Shown piece by piece: positions 1-5,451 of a stretch of DNA of 7,550 nt. The notes under the pieces are model-generated. The model made no database searches and was not told the origin of the DNA. It saw nothing but the letters and a program-made list of their open reading frames with translations. This DNA is from Nitrosopumilaceae archaeon (GTDB lineage Archaea; Thermoproteota; Nitrososphaeria; Nitrososphaerales; Nitrosopumilaceae). The stretch spans positions 1-7,550 of the forward strand of contig JACENB010000082.1 of assembly GCA_013867245.1 (NCBI GenBank), read 5' to 3'. Position 1 is the first letter of the stretch. The number at the start of each line of letters is the position of its first letter. The position numbers and the translations under genes are program-made.

Positions 1-83
1 AAATCCCTATCTAAATTGACTCCAATCAATTCAGCCCACTTTGCTAATTTTTCAATGAATTCATTGTCTTCTTGTGATAACAT
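1..83 (-). CDS. Unidentified protein, N-terminal 27 codons only
   Basis: A minus-strand reading frame opens with ATG at 83-81 and stays open to the left edge of the window. The visible start is MLSQEDNEFIEKLAKWAEL followed by IGVNLDRD. It looks like a charged, probably helical N-terminus, with no signal peptide or cysteine motif. The start is supported by a TATA-like stretch on the minus strand at 110-101, about 23 bp upstream, and by a TAA stop in frame just upstream of the region. I do not recognise the family from so few residues. That this is a real gene is likely, because amphipathic coding runs directly from a promoter-like region, but its function is unknown. Confidence 0.6.
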   Translation of the reverse strand, partial: MLSQEDNEFIEKLAKWAELIGVNLDRD

Positions 84-91
84 GAATTTAC

Positions 92-106
92 ATGTAATAA
101 TTACAT
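92..106. promoter_or_regulatory. 15-bp palindrome overlapping the promoter of the left-edge gene
   Basis: ATGTAATAATTACAT is a perfect inverted repeat: two 7-bp arms (92-98 and 100-106) around one central base. It lies 9 bp upstream of the minus-strand ATG at 83 and overlaps the TATA-like TTTTATGTAA (minus strand, 110-101). A symmetric site covering a TATA box is what an archaeal dimeric helix-turn-helix repressor would bind. The palindrome is seen directly; its role as an operator is inference. Confidence 0.4.
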
Positions 107-132
107 AAAAGAAATTACTAATCAATTGTTCA

Positions 133-163
133 TTTTTTAAAAAATTGAAAACTACCTAGTTTT
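133..163 (-). terminator. Hairpin plus T-tract downstream of the DUF1059 gene
   Basis: Positions 148-163 form a perfect inverted repeat, AAAACTA-CC-TAGTTTT. Read on the minus strand it is followed by a T-rich run that includes TTTTTTAAAAAA at 144-133. It begins 16 bases after the stop codon of the minus-strand DUF1059 gene and precedes the promoter of the next minus-strand gene. Archaeal termination mainly needs the U-tract, so the hairpin may be incidental (its loop is only 2 nt). Confidence 0.4.
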
Positions 164-178
164 GTATAGTTATGCAAA

Positions 179-355
179 CTAACTTTCTTTGATTAGTGAC
201 TTAATACCTGAAATGCTTTCTGCATTAAGTTCAATTTCTTTGTGTTCTGCTAATACGTGCTCTGTAACTTTTGCCATCAAGTCTTCTTCAGTATCAGCTG
301 ATGCTGACCAGCCGCAGTCTTTGCCTGCATCTTTACAACTAATGCTTTTTGTCAT
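179..355 (-). CDS. Small DUF1059-type protein, 58 aa
   Basis: A complete minus-strand gene: ATG at 355-353, TAG at 181-179. The protein begins MTKSISCKDAGKDCGW and matches the pattern I know for DUF1059 proteins: a short N-terminal strand, Cys-x6-Cys (C7, C14) followed by Trp16, an acidic stretch (DTEEDL, 21-26), then a helix with two histidines (H33 and H38). C7, C14, H33 and H38 would make a plausible metal (zinc) site; that is inference, and the family's biochemical role is not known to me. A TATA-like box lies 25 bp upstream of the start, so the transcript is probably leaderless. A longer plus-strand frame over the same bases (189-398) has no promoter or family resemblance and is treated as the shadow. 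Divergent from hisS. Confidence 0.85.
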   Translation of the reverse strand: MTKSISCKDAGKDCGWSASADTEEDLMAKVTEHVLAEHKEIELNAESISGIKSLIKES

Positions 356-374
356 AATTCTTGTTATTTTTCGA

Positions 375-384
375 GATATTTATC
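375..384 (-). promoter_or_regulatory. TATA box of the DUF1059 gene
   Basis: On the minus strand this reads GATAAATATC, centred about 25 bp upstream of the ATG at 355. That is the archaeal box A distance for a transcript starting at or next to the start codon. No Shine-Dalgarno sequence is seen before the ATG, which agrees with a leaderless mRNA. Confidence 0.5.
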
Positions 385-437
385 TGATTTTCCAATAAAG
401 AAATATCTAAATCATAACACCTTATGAAATAATCATC

Positions 438-1721
438 ATGGAACTTCCACGAGGAATGAAAGACTTTGAGGCTACAGAAAATTCAAACATAGAACACATT
501 CGAAGTCATTTCAAAAAATTATCCAACTTGTATGGTTTTTCGTTTATGGAGCCTTCAGTTTTAGAATCATTATCTACACTAGAAACAAAATCTGGTCCTG
601 CTATACGAGATGAAATCTATTATTTCAAAGACAAAGGAGATCGTGAGGTTGCATTACGATTTGATTTTACTATGGGTTTGACTAGATATGCAACTGCACA
701 AAAATCAATGAAACTTCCAGCAAAAATTTCTGCATTTGGTGGAGTTTTTAGATACGACGAACCTCAAAAAGGAAGATATCGATATTTTCACCAATGGGAT
801 ATCGAAGTTTATGGCAAGAAAACTTTAGAATCTGAGGCTGAAATCGTTGAATTAACATCCCGACTGTTTGATTCTCTATTACTCAAGAATATTGTAATTG
901 ACATTAATCACCGTAATCTCGTTGAATCCTATATCAACAAAATTTTTGAAACTACTGATTCTGATAAAGTGGCAGATATTCTAAGAGCAATTGACAAGAT
1001 TGCTAAAAAATCAAAAGATGAAATTTTAACTGAATTTACTAAAAAAGGATATGATACTGCTAAACTTGAAAAAATTCTGGAATTTTCTCAAGTAAAGGGA
1101 ACAATTTCTGAAGTTGAAAAAACTTTTGATACAACACAACTTGAATCATGGGATGAACTAAAACAACTGTTTGATTCATTAGAAAATAGAGGAGTTTCAA
1201 ACGTTCGAATTAACTTTGGTATAGTTCGTGGATTGGATTACTATTCCGGAATGGTCTTTGAAGTATTTGACAAAAATTCAAAACTTGGTGCATTAGCTGG
1301 TGGGGGAAGATATGATACGTTAACAAAAGCATTTGGACGTGATGATATTGGTGCTACTGGTGTTGCAGGAGGTGTGGAAAGAATAATTCTCACAATGGAA
1401 GAGCAAAAAATAGTTCCTGAAGTTTTACAAAATAGAGTTGCAGTTGTATACATTAATGAAGATATGCAAAAAGTTGCTCACTCTATAACCTCACTATTAA
1501 GATTAAACAATATTCCAGCTGACATTGATCTTGCTGGACGTAACTTGAAAAAACAAATGGACAATGCTGGAAATGCTAGATATTCAATTATTGTAGGTCC
1601 TCAGGAACTTGAAAATGGAAATATCGTGTTACATGATATGAGAGATGGAAAAGAAGGAACTATTTCTCTTGAAAAACTAACTGAGGATCCTAATTCTGTT
1701 CTTAATTTAGAAAAGCCCTAG
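438..1721 (+). CDS. hisS: Histidyl-tRNA synthetase
   Basis: Class II aminoacyl-tRNA synthetase that charges tRNA-His with histidine using ATP in the cytoplasm; 427 aa, the usual length for HisRS. It opens with the typical LPRGMKDF (3-10). Motif 2 is FRYDEPQKGRYRYFHQWD (104-121), with R105 and E108 expected to contact ATP and the acceptor end. The histidine-binding signature is RGLDYYSG (264-271), whose R264 corresponds to the catalytic second arginine of bacterial HisRS. Motif 3 covers GGGRYD (288-293) and GGVERI (311-316). Residues from about 332 form the C-terminal anticodon-binding alpha/beta domain. ATG 438 is the first start that keeps the N-terminal signature. No Shine-Dalgarno is visible; a weak AT-rich AAATATCTAAAT (400-411) sits about 32 bp upstream. 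The 3' end overlaps the convergent aIF6 gene by 20 bp. Identification is firm. Confidence 0.96.
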   Translation: MELPRGMKDFEATENSNIEHIRSHFKKLSNLYGFSFMEPSVLESLSTLETKSGPAIRDEIYYFKDKGDREVALRFDFTMGLTRYATAQKSMKLPAKISAFGGVFRYDEPQKGRYRYFHQWDIEVYGKKTLESEAEIVELTSRLFDSLLLKNIVIDINHRNLVESYINKIFETTDSDKVADILRAIDKIAKKSKDEILTEFTKKGYDTAKLEKILEFSQVKGTISEVEKTFDTTQLESWDELKQLFDSLENRGVSNVRINFGIVRGLDYYSGMVFEVFDKNSKLGALAGGGRYDTLTKAFGRDDIGATGVAGGVERIILTMEEQKIVPEVLQNRVAVVYINEDMQKVAHSITSLLRLNNIPADIDLAGRNLKKQMDNAGNARYSIIVGPQELENGNIVLHDMRDGKEGTISLEKLTEDPNSVLNLEKP

Positions 1722-2367
1722 TTAACATCATAATCTCTGGACCTGTTGTAAGTGAACCTACCACAATACAGTTATTGTTTGCCAGAATGCCTGATGAAAC
1801 ATATGGAATTCCATTATTGATGGAACTTTGCTCTATTTTTACGCCTAGTAAATTGGAAAATGTCTTCATATCTTCCTCATCTGCTTCAGGATGAATTGCG
1901 GCACCTGAATTATTTGCCACCATAACAACCCCTGTTTGATTGAATCCTGCAATTTTTTTCTGAATTGTTTCAACACCTAATACATCTGAAATGGTTTGAC
2001 AGTCTTCTTTTGACAACCATGGTGATACAACAGCTCCTTTGTCATTTGCACAAATTACATTTCCTAATGCAGTTAGTTTTGAATCTAGAACACCAATTTC
2101 TAAATTCAATTCTTTTTTGAGAAAATCGTATTCATTTTGAAATGCGGTTTTTGGTAACAAAATTCCATTGTTGTTCATTACACACAATGCACCAATTAAT
2201 CTCGTGTTTGCAATTGATGTGTAAATGTAATCTACTCCAAGATATTTTGATAATTTTTCTGCTTTAGTTTTTGCAAATCCCATTGGAAGTAAAACGGTAT
2301 TATCGTTAACACTAATGTAAACTCCAATGTTTGGGCCACGATACACATCAAATTTGATTATATCCAT
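1702..2367 (-). CDS. eif6: Translation initiation factor 6 (aIF6), ribosome anti-association factor
   Basis: aIF6 binds the large ribosomal subunit and blocks joining with the small subunit; the eukaryotic orthologue also acts in 60S maturation. The 221-aa length fits the archaeal family. The pentein fold of five internal repeats can be read directly. The repeated turn occurs at VNDNTVLLP (20-28), MNNNGILLP (64-72), ANDKGAVVSP (107-116), ANNSGAAIHP (151-160) and ANNNCIVVG (196-204), spaced about 44 residues apart. The start is the ATG at 2367-2365; no Shine-Dalgarno and only a weak TATA candidate are seen upstream. It is convergent with hisS, and its last codons lie antisense to the hisS end. 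In many archaea eif6 is found near ribosomal protein genes L31e and L39e. Those are not adjacent downstream here, where hisS takes the place, and upstream lies a divergent ferredoxin gene. Confidence 0.95.
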   Translation of the reverse strand: MDIIKFDVYRGPNIGVYISVNDNTVLLPMGFAKTKAEKLSKYLGVDYIYTSIANTRLIGALCVMNNNGILLPKTAFQNEYDFLKKELNLEIGVLDSKLTALGNVICANDKGAVVSPWLSKEDCQTISDVLGVETIQKKIAGFNQTGVVMVANNSGAAIHPEADEEDMKTFSNLLGVKIEQSSINNGIPYVSSGILANNNCIVVGSLTTGPEIMMLTRAFLN

Positions 2368-2416
2368 ATCCCCAAAATTGATCTTACAGCGTTATGAACG
2401 TAAGGGAACTATTCGT

Positions 2417-2458
2417 GACTAGAATTAAGGAATTGATCTAGTCTAGCTTTAAATAATA
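2417..2458 (+). promoter_or_regulatory. Promoter of ferredoxin 1, with upstream dyad
   Basis: The TATA box TTTAAATA (2448-2455) is centred 26.5 bp upstream of the ATG at 2478 and no Shine-Dalgarno is present, so the mRNA is probably leaderless. The surrounding 17 bases TCTAGCTTTAAATAATA (2442-2458) recur identically at the second ferredoxin gene. Just upstream, GACTAG (2417-2422) and CTAGTC (2438-2443) form an inverted repeat with a 15-bp spacer, which could be a regulator site or chance. The core promoter is well supported by position; the dyad's role is inference. Confidence 0.65.
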
Positions 2459-2459
2459 A

Positions 2460-2969
<510 letters not shown>

Positions 2970-2971
2970 AC

Positions 2972-3010
2972 TCTAAAATTATTTTTAGAATTTTTATTTT
3001 TGTTGATTTT
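2972..3010 (+). terminator. Hairpin and U-tract terminator of ferredoxin 1
   Basis: Two bases after the stop codon, TCTAAAA (2972-2978) and TTTTAGA (2983-2989) form a perfect 7-bp stem with a 4-base loop. A T-rich run to about 3010 follows (TTTTTATTTTTGTTGATTTT, 2991-3010). The stem is AT-rich and weak, but the T-tract alone is a good archaeal termination signal. It suggests the two ferredoxins are separate transcription units. Confidence 0.65.
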
Positions 3011-3027
3011 TACCGATCTATTCTAGT

Positions 3028-3063
3028 TTAGTCACGACTAATTTTATCTAGCTTTAAATAATA
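3028..3063 (+). promoter_or_regulatory. Promoter of ferredoxin 2, with upstream dyad
   Basis: TTTAAATA (3053-3060) is centred 26.5 bp before the ATG at 3083, exactly the geometry of the first ferredoxin promoter, inside the same 17-base block TCTAGCTTTAAATAATA (3047-3063). Upstream, TTAGTC-AC-GACTAA (3028-3041) is a perfect 6-bp-arm palindrome whose GACTA half-site is also present in the first promoter (2417-2421). The core element is convincing; a common regulator for the dyads is inference. Confidence 0.65.
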
Positions 3064-3082
3064 TTTTAAAATAAAATATTTC

Positions 3083-3619
3083 ATGCCAATAGATGAGAAA
3101 TTTGTTGAAAATCTAGAAGTCGTTGGAAAGACAAGCCACAGTGATGGTGAAAATAAACACTTCATCTGGGGTAAAGGCAGAACTGATGGTGAGGCATTTT
3201 CAAATGATGATGTCAAAGCAGCATATGAAGCAAGAGGCGAAGAACAAGTTCCTCTTGGAATTCACGGTACAACTGTAGCAGTTGACTGGGACTCTTGTGT
3301 TGCCGCAGGTTCTTGTATGAGTGTCTGTCCTGTTCAAACCTTCCAGTGGTATAGAACTGAAAAAGATATTCCAGCAGCACAATGCTTGGATGCAACTTTT
3401 GACGGAACTGGTTTAACCGAACAAGATGAACGTCTAGATTACACAGATAAATCAATGCCAATCAGAGAGCATGATTGTACACAATGTATGGCTTGCCAAG
3501 AAGCATGTCCAACACACGCAATCCTGATTGAACCATCTTACCTAGAGTATCACGAAAAAGCTGATGGTACTTATGTAAAAATGGAATCAAGCTCTAACAA
3601 CCCACACGCACACGATTAA
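3083..3619 (+). CDS. Ferredoxin 2, paralogue with Asp-to-Ala change at cluster I
   Basis: 178-aa paralogue of the gene just upstream, with the same layout. The N-terminal extension has His19 and His26, and GIHGT keeps His61. The cluster I motif is C72-x2-A75-x2-C78-x3-C82-P and the cluster II motif is C132-x2-C135-x2-C138-x3-C142-P. Position 75 is Ala (GCA), where family members usually have Asp and 8Fe ferredoxins have Cys. Cluster I therefore has no obvious fourth ligand and is probably an obligate [3Fe-4S] cluster. The zinc-ligand Asp of the family (ADP) is replaced by SMP (124-126). An extra cysteine, C101, lies between the motifs, and the His-rich tail ends in HAHD. These differences suggest a different redox potential or partner from ferredoxin 1. 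It is followed by a U-rich terminator. Identification as a dicluster ferredoxin is firm; the cluster content is inference. Confidence 0.9.
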   Translation: MPIDEKFVENLEVVGKTSHSDGENKHFIWGKGRTDGEAFSNDDVKAAYEARGEEQVPLGIHGTTVAVDWDSCVAAGSCMSVCPVQTFQWYRTEKDIPAAQCLDATFDGTGLTEQDERLDYTDKSMPIREHDCTQCMACQEACPTHAILIEPSYLEYHEKADGTYVKMESSSNNPHAHD

Positions 3620-3646
3620 AGAAATTTTTTCTTTTTTCTTATTTTT
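3618..3646 (+). terminator. U-rich terminator of ferredoxin 2
   Basis: AAAGAAA (3618-3624, overlapping the TAA stop) can pair with TTTCTTT (3628-3634), followed by an almost unbroken pyrimidine run to 3646. The T-run is the probable terminator; the A/T hairpin is weak. Confidence 0.55.
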
Positions 3647-3670
3647 ACAAATTCCATTTATCCTCAACAA

Positions 3671-3679
3671 ATTTTAATG
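3671..3679 (+). promoter_or_regulatory. TATA-like box of tRNA-Ser
   Basis: ATTTTAATG is centred about 25 bp before the first base of the mature tRNA (3700), the usual archaeal spacing. AT-richness of the whole spacer makes this a modest call. Confidence 0.4.
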
Positions 3680-3699
3680 TCTATTATCCATAATTTTTT

Positions 3700-3783
3700 G
3701 CAGAGGTCGCCTAGCTCGGTAGGGCGCGGGCCTTGAGAGCCTGTGTGCGCAAGCATACGGGGGTTCAAATCCCTCTCTCTGCG
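3700..3783 (+). tRNA. tRNA-Ser, anticodon UGA
   Basis: A full type II cloverleaf of 84 nt can be drawn by hand. The acceptor stem is GCAGAGG (3700-3706) with TCTCTGC (3776-3782), one G-U pair at the base, and discriminator G at 3783. The D arm is 3709-3725 (GCC/GGC). The anticodon arm is 3727-3743, with stem CGGGC/GCCTG and loop CTTGAGA giving anticodon TGA at 3734-3736. The long variable arm is TGTGC-GCAA-GCATA (3744-3757). The T arm is 3759-3775, with loop TTCAAAT and a GGGGG/CCCTC stem containing one G-U. The long variable arm and G73 agree with serine identity. No intron and no encoded CCA. It reads UCA and probably other UCN codons. It ends 2 bp before the stop codon of the opposite-strand RFC gene. 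Confidence 0.95.
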
Positions 3784-3800
3784 TTTTAATTTTCTACTTT
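3784..3800 (+). terminator. T-tracts ending tRNA-Ser, inside the rfcS 3' end
   Basis: Immediately after the discriminator base comes TTTTAATTTTCTACTTTT, three T4 runs within 17 bases. They can end tRNA transcription, and they are also the complement of the last codons and stop of the minus-strand RFC gene. The role is inferred from position. Confidence 0.45.
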
Positions 3801-4736
3801 TGCAAGTTCTGCAAGCATTGCAGATAGTTGGATTTCAGAATTTGAACCAACCAAAATTCTATAATCATATTTTGCAATAATTTCTAAAATATCTGATAAT
3901 TTATCATGTTTTGATTTGAATACTGCAGAATTCAAATATTTCAAAAAATCTGATTCTGACATTCCATAAACTTTGATTAACTCAATCATCTTTTCTCTGG
4001 CTTCTGGAACTTTTCCAGATAATGCAATTTTTAGAACTTCGTCAACATCTGTAGTCTTTGTCAATCCTGCAGATGACTTTACATTTTCTTCAGAAATCGC
4101 ACCTAAACTTGCAGTAGCTTGCATGAGATTGATTGCATGTCTCAAATCCCCTTCAGAATATTCATAAATTGCTTTTAGCCCCTTTTTGTCTGCCTTTACT
4201 TTCTCTTTTTTTGCAATCTCTTCTAGTCTTTTTATGACATCCTCTTCTGGAACTGATGTAAATTTGAAAGTGGCACATCTACTCTGAATAGGATCAATAA
4301 TTTTTGAGATATTATTTGCAATTAGGATAAATCGACATATTTTTGCTGTATCTTCTATGATTCTTCTAAGTGCTGTCTGAGCATCAGAAGTCATTTCATC
4401 AGCTTCATCTAAAATAATAATTTTGAATGGAACATCTGCCATACCTGCATATCGTGAAAACTTTTTCACTTTTTCTCTAACCATTCCAATTCCCCTTTCA
4501 TCAGATGCGTTTAGTTCTAAGGTGTAATCTTTAGCATAATCCCCTAAAATCTGTCTTGAGATACATAATGCAGTTGTTGTTTTACCAACACCAGCTGATC
4601 CAGAAAATAACAGGTGAGGCATTTCTGTAGGGTCTTTGATTAAAGCTTCAAGACTACCAATAATCTCTGTTTGATTAACTACCTCCGAAAGTTTCATTGG
4701 TCGATATTTTTCCACCCACATTCCAGTTGCAGTCAT
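3786..4736 (-). CDS. rfcS: Replication factor C small subunit (clamp loader)
   Basis: AAA+ ATPase that, with the RFC large subunit, opens and loads the PCNA sliding clamp at primer-template junctions. From ATG 4736 the protein has 316 aa, near the usual archaeal length. Numbering from that start, the RFC box WVEKYRP is at 7-13, Walker A GSAGVGKTT at 46-54 (K52), and the RFC motif NASDERG at 76-82. Walker B LDEAD is at 109-113, sensor 1 is near N141, the arginine finger lies in SRC 152-154, and sensor 2 in GDLRHAIN is R199. The collar domain follows. A TTG at 4754 would add six residues (starting MLPCTH), but the ATG is preferred because a TATA-like box lies about 30 bp before it; ATG 4721 is a further, less likely option. 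It is divergent from the gins-mcm operon and convergent with tRNA-Ser. Confidence 0.95.
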   Translation of the reverse strand: MTATGMWVEKYRPMKLSEVVNQTEIIGSLEALIKDPTEMPHLLFSGSAGVGKTTTALCISRQILGDYAKDYTLELNASDERGIGMVREKVKKFSRYAGMADVPFKIIILDEADEMTSDAQTALRRIIEDTAKICRFILIANNISKIIDPIQSRCATFKFTSVPEEDVIKRLEEIAKKEKVKADKKGLKAIYEYSEGDLRHAINLMQATASLGAISEENVKSSAGLTKTTDVDEVLKIALSGKVPEAREKMIELIKVYGMSESDFLKYLNSAVFKSKHDKLSDILEIIAKYDYRILVGSNSEIQLSAMLAELAKVEN

Positions 4737-4760
4737 ATGAGTACATGGAAGCAATTCCCA

Positions 4761-4770
4761 CTAATAAATC
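4761..4770 (-). promoter_or_regulatory. TATA-like box of rfcS
   Basis: The minus strand reads GATTTATTAG, centred about 30 bp upstream of the ATG at 4736. It supports that start over the TTG at 4754, which would lie only about 12 bp from the box. Confidence 0.4.
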
Positions 4771-4831
4771 CGAATTGGTTATTGTATCATTCCCCATTAT
4801 TCAAATCAAAATTACTCGTAAACTTATGTGC

Positions 4832-4928
4832 GATCAGGCTCAAGTTAATTTAGATCAATTGATCTCACCAAATTGTAAAAAGAATTGATCGATCCGAAAC
4901 TTGAGGATCTTAAAGATGATCAGTGATC
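4832..4928. repeat. GATC cluster with nested inverted repeats between rfcS and gins
   Basis: Eight GATC tetramers lie in 97 bp, starting at 4832, 4853, 4861, 4887, 4891, 4906, 4918 and 4925. Among them is a perfect 14-bp palindrome, AGATCAATTGATCT (4852-4865). CTCAAGTT (4839-4846) and AACTTGAG (4898-4905) form an inverted repeat around the core, and GATCC (4891-4895) with GGATC (4905-4909) forms another. AATTGATC occurs twice (4857-4864 and 4883-4890). The section 4737-4831 of the spacer shows only the rfcS promoter. It may be a regulatory or DNA-protein binding region for the replication genes; the repeats are seen, the function is inference. Confidence 0.6.
4909..4917 (+). promoter_or_regulatory. 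Possible TATA-like element of the gins-mcm operon
   Basis: CTTAAAGAT is centred about 20 bp before the ATG at 4933, a little close for a leaderless start. GTGATC (4923-4928), four bases before the ATG, matches the 3' part of the consensus archaeal Shine-Dalgarno (GGTGATC), so the mRNA could instead have a short leader. The evidence does not decide between the two. Confidence 0.3.
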
Positions 4929-4932
4929 TCTA

Positions 4933-5451
4933 ATGGAAATAGATAAAGTAGAAAAAGTACATTCGATTGGATACCGCCTAAAGGACGCTAAAGTTACAGT
5001 AAACCAAGACTACAAATTCAATGTGGCTGGTTTCAAGGCTGAAGGAAAACAAGGTGAGGTAAACAACATGCCTCAATGGGTAGGCAAAATCTTAGCAGAC
5101 AATAACTTAGGCACTCTTGACTCTCCTGATATGATTACTGAACTTAAACAAGCATTATCAAAAGAAAAAATGGTTGGAGAGTATCAAATCTCCACACTTG
5201 ATTCTCACTTTTACATTAAACTAAAGGAATCAATGAAAGAACTAAACAGAGATGATTTTGATAAAGTTGAAAGCATGATGTTAGAATTATTTAGAATGAG
5301 AAGAGGAAAACTAGTAAAGTTAGCTGATTCTATAAAACTAAATTCTGATTTATACAACAAACTAACTGTTGAAGAAGTTGTTTTCTACAAAACTATCTAT
5401 GAAAATAGTATAGAATTTGAAAATCAAATAAAAGGTGAACAAGATGAGTAG
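4933..5451 (+). CDS. GINS complex subunit, Gins23-like
   Basis: 172-aa protein with no catalytic motif. It matches the archaeal GINS family in layout: a small beta-rich N-terminal domain (about 1-45), the helix start MPQWVGKIL (46-54) that resembles Psf2/Psf3, and then a helical A-type domain. That domain has a basic stretch RMRRGKLVKLAD (121-132) and a final helix beginning LTVEEVVFYK (144-153). B domain before A domain, and the lack of a C-terminal beta domain, point to Gins23 rather than Gins51. The family connects MCM, Cdc45/RecJ-type protein and primase at the fork. Context is strong support: the gene overlaps mcm by 8 bp, as gins23 is also linked to mcm in Sulfolobus and Pyrococcus. The start ATG 4933 follows the promoter region closely. 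Sequence similarity in this family is low, so the subunit type is less sure than the family. Confidence 0.8.
   Translation: MEIDKVEKVHSIGYRLKDAKVTVNQDYKFNVAGFKAEGKQGEVNNMPQWVGKILADNNLGTLDSPDMITELKQALSKEKMVGEYQISTLDSHFYIKLKESMKELNRDDFDKVESMMLELFRMRRGKLVKLADSIKLNSDLYNKLTVEEVVFYKTIYENSIEFENQIKGEQDE
5433..5438 (+). promoter_or_regulatory. Ribosome binding site that sets the mcm start
   Basis: AGGTGA lies inside the end of the gins gene, with five bases between it and the ATG at 5444. It is the clearest Shine-Dalgarno in the window. It includes the GTG at 5435, which could be mistaken for the start, and favours ATG 5444. Confidence 0.6.

Noticed and set aside
189..398. Plus-strand frame of 69 codons
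   Set aside because: It lies antisense to the DUF1059 gene, which has the family pattern and a promoter; the plus-strand product shows low-complexity hydrophobic residues and no recognisable start signals.
3734..3740. Possible intron in the tRNA anticodon loop
   Set aside because: The anticodon arm folds as a standard 5-bp stem with a 7-base loop; the extra length is the type II variable arm.
4671..4888. Two overlapping plus-strand frames across the rfcS start and spacer
   Set aside because: They run over the rfcS N-terminal coding region and the GATC cluster, have no family resemblance, and use unlikely codon patterns.
5435..5443. GTG at 5435 as the mcm start
   Set aside because: The GTG is part of the AGGTGA ribosome binding site; ATG 5444 lies five bases after it and is the better start.
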